Shown here: piece by piece, positions 58,437 to 64,000 of the stretch | Layout: the number at the start of each line of letters is the position of its first letter | Position numbering within the stretch: position 1 is the stretch's first letter | DNA from: Porpolomopsis calyptriformis | Taxonomy: Eukaryota; Basidiomycota; Agaricomycetes; Agaricales; Hygrophoraceae | Length of the DNA stretch: 64,000 nt | NCBI GenBank assembly: GCA_951640195.1 | Contig: OX621169.1 | Coordinates: 1,550,001 to 1,614,000 of the forward strand | Direction: 5' to 3' | Notes under the pieces: model-generated | Told to the model about the DNA's origin: nothing | Database searches by the model: none | The model's input: the letters and a program-made list of their open reading frames with translations, nothing else | Translations under genes and position numbers: made by a program

Positions 58437-59657
58437 TCAAGCATCCTCGACGTCCATGTTGGGCTCGCTGTCGTCTTCATCTGCCGATGAGACTTTTGAC
58501 ATGGTGGTGTGGATGGTGTGGAGGAAGACTGGGAGTTGATGTCGTAAGAAGGTGAATGTATCTCCGAGATACTCGAGCATTTGGACAAAGTCCGGCGACT
58601 CCTTATCCAGCTCCAGGGGGGTGTATTCAACCATGTCTCGGAGGTCATCCTGCTCCGTCGGCTCGGGACCATCCGACTCGACCTTTTCATGGAACAAACG
58701 AAGGGAGAAGCTGAGGCCTGTAATGGTGGATTAGGGGAAGAATGTGATGATGATGTTAGCTCCTTACTTTTCCCCTTCTCCTCGTCATCTCCATAGGGCG
58801 TGGACGATGTGTAGACGCAGGTGAAGTAGGCATCGCTGAGATTGAGGTATGGGCTGGGTGTGATCTTGAGACCTGGTACGAGCAGATTGGTCAAGTCTTC
58901 GTAGAATTTGATGACTTCTGTATTCTTCGGGTTGTCGTTTCCCAAAACTGTACCCTGAGAACGCGCCTGAGAGGCAGCAGGGGTGGCTCTGGATGAATTG
59001 GAGGCGAGCGACTTGGATCTCTCAATCTCTGCCTTGAGCTCGAAACGAGTCTCTTTCACTGTGAATCCGGGTTAGTCGGCGATGACGGGAGAGGGGAAGG
59101 GCGAGCTTGCGTCTTTGTTCGAGCTCGGCTATGCGCCTGTCTTTGTCAGTGAGGGCGAGATCCTTGTCCTTCGTTGCATCCTTCAGTCGGGCGAGATCGT
59201 TCTCGACGGATCGTTTCTCGTCATCGGCGGCTTCGCGTGTGAGCAGATGGAGAACGGAGCTCTTCCCGGACCTGGTCAGGGGTTCTACACGAGCGGCACG
59301 AGCGGTCAAGTCTTTGATGAGGGCCTCCTGCGCTAGAGAGGCATTAGAGAGGTAGACTGTCAACGATGGGGACACACTTTGAAGTTGTGCTTGGTATTGT
59401 TGAGCCTGCTGCTCGAGCAATTGTTCTGGTTCGGTGGCGCGGAGTCGGAAGAGGTCCTCGAGTTGGTGTGAGAGTGCGTCCCGCTGTTCTTCTAGGTCCT
59501 GAAGTTTCTGTTGAAGCCGTTCCAACTCTCTCTTGCGACGTTCCTCGCGAGTCGACTTCACGCCCTTTCCGTTCGTCAACGGGTGAGGGTCATCTATCTC
59601 TTCAATTTCTGGTGACGGTTTCTTCCGCCCAGGTTTTCGAGATCGTGAACGGGGCAC
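58437..59657 (-). CDS. Csm1/Pcs1-like chromosome segregation protein
   Basis: Monopolin subunit family, cross-linking kinetochore components. N-terminal half is basic (PRSRSRKPGRKK) then a long coiled coil (~residues 40-190), and after a short intron near 59057-59106 comes VKETRFELKAEIERSKSL. The C-terminal globular domain has KFYEDLTNLLVPGLKITPSP, FTCVYTSST, and, after an intron near 58720-58767, LSFSLRLFHEKVESD and VEYTPLELDKESPDFVQML with FLGDTFTF, which are typical of the Csm1 domain. It ends in an acidic tail at 58437. Length is similar to fungal Pcs1. Function by family only. Confidence 0.75.
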
Positions 59658-60026
59658 GACTGGTGTTGTTGGTGCAAGTGAACCTACTGGATATTACTGT
59701 TTGTAACCCCCCCCCCCTTTGAACAAAAACACATACCCAACTCGTTATCAGACATTAAACACGACTGTTATTTACACATATTTATACACAACAGTCCAAG
59801 CACTGACCATCCTCGATAACTCCTGCTTTGACCCGTCGAGAGTGTTACCATTTAAAAGTAAGCCTTCGTTCTTTATATCGTATTTTACATCCCATCGCAT
59901 CCCCCTCCTCATCCCCACTACCTCTCAATCAGACCTTTCCAAGCATCACTTCCTCACTCCAGGCCCTCTCCTCCCCCTCCCCCCCCCCCCAATCTCACCT
60001 AAAACAAAATAAAACTAAATTGGGCC
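59658..60026. promoter_or_regulatory. Divergent intergenic region Csm1-like / KH protein
   Basis: About 370 bp between two start codons on opposite strands. Two C-runs (10 at 59707-59716 and one near 59979-59988) and pyrimidine-rich blocks close to the KH gene start. No open frame of interest. Likely a shared promoter by position. Confidence 0.35.
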
Positions 60027-61432
60027 ATGCCAGACGCTGACTCAAATCGAAAGCGGTCCCGTTCTCCTTCCGACTCTGACCAGCCAAAACAACACAAGCG
60101 CGCCAATACCGGCGCAGTCTCTTCCTCGGATGACTCACAAATACACCTCCATCCACGTTCTCCCCCGCATCTCATCCCTCTTGCCGACGTGACAATGGCG
60201 GAGGCTTCCAATCTCGACACCGCCGCATCGACCCCATCCCACCACGAGGATAAACCAAAAGACGACCTGTCGTCCAAGATCGCCTCCAGTGATACCAACG
60301 GCAGCACCGGAAAGTCCAATGCCTCGCCCGCCTCTGCTTCCGCCTCCGCAGCACCCCCTCCGTCCGCGATGATCCACATGCGTTGTCTGATCGTCACCCA
60401 GGACGCCTCCATCATCATCGGCAAAGGCGGCTCCCATGTGAATGAAATAAGGGAGAAGAGTGGTGCACGCGTCATGGTCTCAGAGAGCATTCCCGGCAAC
60501 CCCGAGAGGATTCTGAACGTGAGTGGTCCCCTCGACGCGGTCTCAAAGGTGCGCCTTCCTCTCTGCATGGTCGAATGTGACTGATCGCCCGTAAAAGGCA
60601 TTTGGCCTGATAGTCCGCAGGATCAACGATGAGCCGTTCGACGTCCCCTCCGTCCCGGGAAGCCGGGCGGTGACGATCAAGTTTATGATCCCCAATTCGC
60701 GCATGGGGTCCGTTATTGGGAAGCAAGGGTCAAAAATCAAGGAAATTCAGGACGCGTCCGGTGCAAGATTGAACGCAAGCGAAGGGATGCTTCCTGGCTC
60801 GACAGAGGTGCGGGTTTCTCCCGTGCGATCTCCTCCCGTCTGATCTATATACATAGCGAGTGCTGAGTGTGGCTGGGGTTGCTGACGCGATCCACATCGC
60901 GACCTACTACATCGGGAACATTCTCATCGAGGCCCAGGAACGCATGCCTTCTTCGTCCAACTCCAGCTACCGTCCCTCGAGCACATCTCGCCGGCCCCCT
61001 TACTCGGGTTCGTCATATGTCCCAGGCTATTCAAACCCCTATGGGGGCCACGCAGCCGCCCCTCCCCCGCCACATAACCCGCCGCAGCAACTGCAGACGC
61101 AACAAATTTACATCCCGAACGATTTGGTCGGGTGCATCATCGGGAAAGGAGGTAGCAAGATAAACGAGATCAGGCATATGAGTGCCAGCCAGATCAAGAT
61201 CATGGAGCCAGGAGCGGTGGGCGTCGGCATGAACGGGGCACCCGCCCCGACCGGAGGGGAGGGAGAGAGGCTGGTGGTGATCACTGGCCAACCTGCCAAT
61301 ATCCAAATGGCGGTCCAGTTGCTGTATCATGTGAGCAATTCAGACGCTGATCAGAACCTTCGCTCACTTTCTCATCAGCGACTGGAACAAGAGAAGCAAA
61401 AACAGCTTCGGGCCCAGACGGCAACCGTATAG
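60027..61432 (+). CDS. Triple-KH RNA-binding protein (PCBP/hnRNP K type)
   Basis: Binds C- or U-rich RNA through three KH domains. Exons start MPDADSNRKRSRSPSDSDQP. After a disordered Ser/Ala tract (~110 residues) come KH1 with IIGKGGSHVNEI, KH2 with VIGKQGSKIKEI and KH3 with IIGKGGSKINEI, each GxxG loop intact. Between KH2 and KH3 lies a Ser/Tyr/Pro-rich linker. Introns near 60549-60597 and 60809-60858 separate exons, and a third (61331-61378) lies in frame and may be retained, adding about 16 residues before the C-terminal RLEQEKQKQLRAQTATV. Homologues include Pbp2/Hek2 and Rnc1, which regulate mRNA fate; orthology cannot be fixed here. Confidence 0.85.
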
Positions 61433-61553
61433 GAGAAAACTGATTATTCCGAACGTTTGAATCGCTTTGTCTGTAACGATAGTTTCCTTTGTGAAATATC
61501 CTTTTTTTTTTTGTTTTTTTAAAATTCAATATTATGTAAGCAATCTCTTTCTC

Positions 61554-62558
61554 ATGGTCAACGTTCAGCGGAAAAGAAACAAGCAGCGGGTGCTCTTGCT
61601 CTGCTCGAGGGGTATCACACATCGCATGCGACACTTGATGAACGATCTCGAGGTTCTTTTGCCTCAGGTGAAAAAGGGTAGGTGTCTACGGAATTTCTGG
61701 GGCTGTGGTCTGATTCCGGGTTAGAGTCGAAGCTGGACTCCAAGTCGCACCTCGATCTTCTGCCGGAACTGGCAGACCTCAATAACTGCAACAACACGCT
61801 CTACTTTGAGGCGCGACGACACGAGGATCTGTACCTCTGGGCGGCGAAGACCCCGAACGGACCGAGCATGAAGATGCACGTGCAGAACGTGCATACGATG
61901 GACGAGCTGAAGATGACCGGGAACTGTTTGAAGGGGAGCCGGGGGCTGTTGAGCTTTGACAACGGATTTGAGGAGACGGAGTGGGGGAGGCTGACGAAAG
62001 AGATTTTCACGCAGGCACGTCTTTTATTATGGACGTTTCGGTTTATTTTACGCCCTGATAGATATTTGGCGTGCCGTCGACGGCGCGGAGAGCAAAGCCG
62101 TTCATCGACCATATCCTCACGTTTTCTATGCTGGATTCTAAAATATGGATTCGAAATTTCCAGGTGGGTGATTTGAATATCAACAATGACGGTGATAGAT
62201 CAGGCGACCGGTCAGATTATCGAAAGGGATCCATCAAAGCCGGATGGACCGCCAGAGACGACGCTGGTCGAGATTGGACCCCGATTTGTGTTGACGCCCA
62301 TTCGGATATTCGAGGGCGCGTTTGGGGGTGCGACTGTGTTTTCCAACCCGGGTAAGCGCCTGCACCGCATGTTCTGTCTGTCTGCTGATGTGCCCCGATC
62401 CAGAATTCGTGTCTCCGACGGCCGTGCGGATGGCGTTGAAGAGAGCGCAGGGGGGAAAGTACGCGCTCCGGAAGGACGGACAAGAGGCGAGTCAACGACG
62501 AAAGGCGGGACGGAAACGAGCGGAAGACGAGCTGGCTGTATCGAGAGTGTTTGGATGA
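61554..62558 (+). CDS. BRX1: Ribosome biogenesis protein BRX1 (Brix domain)
   Basis: Needed for 60S subunit assembly in the nucleolus. Starts MVNVQRKRNKQRVLLLCSRG at 61554, with ITHRMRHLMNDLEVLLP. After an intron: KSHLDLLPELADLNNCNNTL, HEDLYLWAAKTPNGPSMKMH, NCLKGSRGLLSFDNGFE. Then an exon with IDHILTFSMLDSKIWIRNFQ, IIERDPSKPDGPPETTLVEI and GPRFVLTPIRIFEGAFGGAT, and last EFVSPTAVRMALKRAQGGK with a basic end, TGA at 62558. An intron ending at 62218 (acceptor GGTCAG) joins NFQ to IIERDP as in homologues. The start could be slightly upstream if an additional exon exists. Confidence 0.9.
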
Positions 62559-62691
62559 AACGAATGAATGCATTTTGAAATGGCCCAATTACGAGTGCTC
62601 CTTTGTTTCGATGAGTGATTTCAACAGCCTTGTTCTTTGGATACGCTATAAAGCCTTTCATTCCCTCCTTCCTTCCTTCATTCCTTTCATA

Positions 62692-64000
62692 ATGTCCGTT
62701 CTGATTGATATCGTCCCCGTCGAGCACACCCTTCACATGTTCGGCGAGCCAGACACTGAGTGAGCATTTGCTTTCCAACCCCCTCACTCACTCACTCACT
62801 CACCCCCGATTAGCTCGGCGTACTCGCTCTCCGGACATGTCTCCATCGCCCTCTCCTCGCCCTATTCCCTCCTTCACCGTCGCCGCCGCACCGCCCGTCT
62901 CATCCTCCAGTCCCTCACCCTCACCTTCGACGGTCAAACCGAGATGGTGTCACCGAACATGACATATGCCCCCCTCCGATTGTGCACCGTCACTCGCGAG
63001 CTCGTCCCGTCCGAACAGATAGAACTCTCCAATAAAGACCTCGAACACTCCGCCTGGAACGTCGTCTTCGATCTGCCCATCCCCGGCTGGCTCCCGTCCA
63101 CCTCCAGCTTCGGTCTGGACGACGACGCCGGCACACGCTACGAACTACACGCGACCGCCAAGTTCGTCAACTTGGCCGAGGACTCCGTCTCCAGCTTCCT
63201 CTCCGTCCTCTGTCCCCCCTTCCGTTCCTCCACCAGACTCTCCACGGCCCGCAAACTCATCGTCCTCAAGCGCTTCGCCAACCCTCCCTCAATCCCGCGT
63301 TCGTTCTCCATCGTCGATTACACCGTTCCATCCAAGCCCGAGAGCGTCTCCGACACCGCTGATTTTCCCTCCCATCTCTTCTCCAACCTCGAGGTCGTAG
63401 CCTCCCTGCCGCGCTACGTCAACGCCAAGGAACCTTCCCTCTCTTTCGCCTTCCGTCTCCGCGCACCGGGTTTAGACCAGACCGACCGCAAACGATTCCA
63501 ACTGACCGGCTTCTCAGTCCAACTCGATCAATCTGAGACGTACAGGTCCGTCATTCTCACTGTTTCCTTCATCCCAATTCACCATCCCACCCAGGAGGTT
63601 TCCCACTCCGGAGTACAGAACGCAATTCCCCATTCCTCCCCCCTCTGACCAGCCCCCTAACAAACCCCTCCTCTGTCCTCATCCTATGAGCGTCATGGGC
63701 CCTCTTGGGTTCACTCCAATACACGACAAGGGTTTCACCGTCCGTTCATTCTCGCTGCTATCAAACAGCCAGTCAGAGTACTACCAACTCCCTGGCGACC
63801 AACACATTTTTGATCCCAACACCGACGTCGAATCATCTTGGTTCACCATCGAATCCGTCCTCCCCTTTCCAAACACTCGCTCTACCAAGGACTCCCATTG
63901 GGGTAGCCCCCGAAGGCTACGGTTGTCAGAGACCGGTCCTCTCTTTTCCGTCTCTCATGAGATGCACGTCTCTATCGATTACTTGTACGACATGCCCGGT
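62692..64000 (+). CDS. Arrestin-like protein (3' end outside window)
   Basis: The first exon (MSVLIDIVPVEHTLHMFGEP) joins through an intron with a (CTCA)n microsatellite to SAYSLSGHVSIALSSPYSLL, followed by LRLCTVTRELVPSEQIELSN, WNVVFDLPIPGWLPSTSSF, ATAKFVNLAEDSVSSFLSV and, after a 51-nt intron near 63546-63595, GPLGFTPIHDKGFTVRSFSL. The two beta-sandwich pattern with FDLPIPGWLP is typical of fungal arrestin-like (ART/Bul-related) adaptors, which recruit ubiquitin ligases to membrane transporters. The gene runs off the right edge and its C-terminal part, where PxY motifs would be expected, is not seen. Assignment is moderate. Confidence 0.6.

Noticed and set aside
1..64000. tRNA, rRNA, transposase or reverse transcriptase genes
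   Set aside because: I looked for B-box-like motifs and for mobile-element proteins in gaps and found none convincing; a tRNAscan or repeat-library search would be needed to exclude them.

Overview
The window is nuclear DNA of a filamentous fungus, most likely a mushroom-forming basidiomycete (Agaricomycotina). Evidence: nearly every gene is cut by many 45-65 nt introns with GT...AG ends and CTNAY-type branch sites; genes lie on both strands with very short spacers; and the gene content is fungal (fused TRP5, Erf2, GPI10, an AA5 glyoxal-oxidase-like enzyme, two NACHT-type NLRs). There is no rRNA, CRISPR array, intact transposon or bacterial-style operon. Species is not determinable from the sequence alone. 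Exon joins given below were read by eye from splice signals and family motifs.

Layout. 1-2058: Erf2 palmitoyltransferase (minus, runs off the left edge). 2430-3065: decayed NACHT NLR relic (plus). 4105-8209: intact NACHT-WD40 NLR (minus). 8405-14780: mitoribosomal mS38/COX24-like, GPI10 mannosyltransferase, a DUF3835 protein and PNO1. 15112-25624: glyoxal-oxidase-like copper enzyme, ADE4, S-adenosylmethionine synthetase, myotubularin phosphatase, GPI-anchored cupredoxin. 25898-32845: G-protein gamma subunit, an unrecognised coiled-coil gene, metaxin-like protein, VPS54. 34035-40741: Ecl1-like zinc-finger protein, GID7/WDR26, PTPA. 40942-43763: intact NACHT-ankyrin NLR, followed by an antisense WD40 relic. 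44703-51465: HUS1, elongin A, a tiny NLR relic, Cwf18, GUF1. 51709-64000: eIF2B beta, TRP5, asparaginase-ankyrin fusion, Csm1/Pcs1-like, triple-KH protein, BRX1, and a partial arrestin-like gene.

How it fits together. Most genes are conserved single-copy housekeeping functions (ribosome biogenesis: PNO1, BRX1, mS38, GUF1; biosynthesis: ADE4, TRP5, SAM synthetase; trafficking: VPS54, Erf2; signalling: G gamma, PTPA). They are often arranged as divergent pairs sharing 30-90 bp between start codons. Embedded among them is an accessory component of the NLR/STAND type: two full-length receptors with internally similar repeat arrays (WD40 and ankyrin) plus three relics. This is the most interesting part of the window and is best read as a birth-and-death family of possible non-self-recognition receptors. 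I did not find a clearly unprecedented multi-gene system; the strongest leads are the NLR loci, an in-frame TAG followed by a coding-like tail in VPS54, microexons of 10 and 16 nt, a start codon interrupted by an intron and a GC-AG intron in ADE4.
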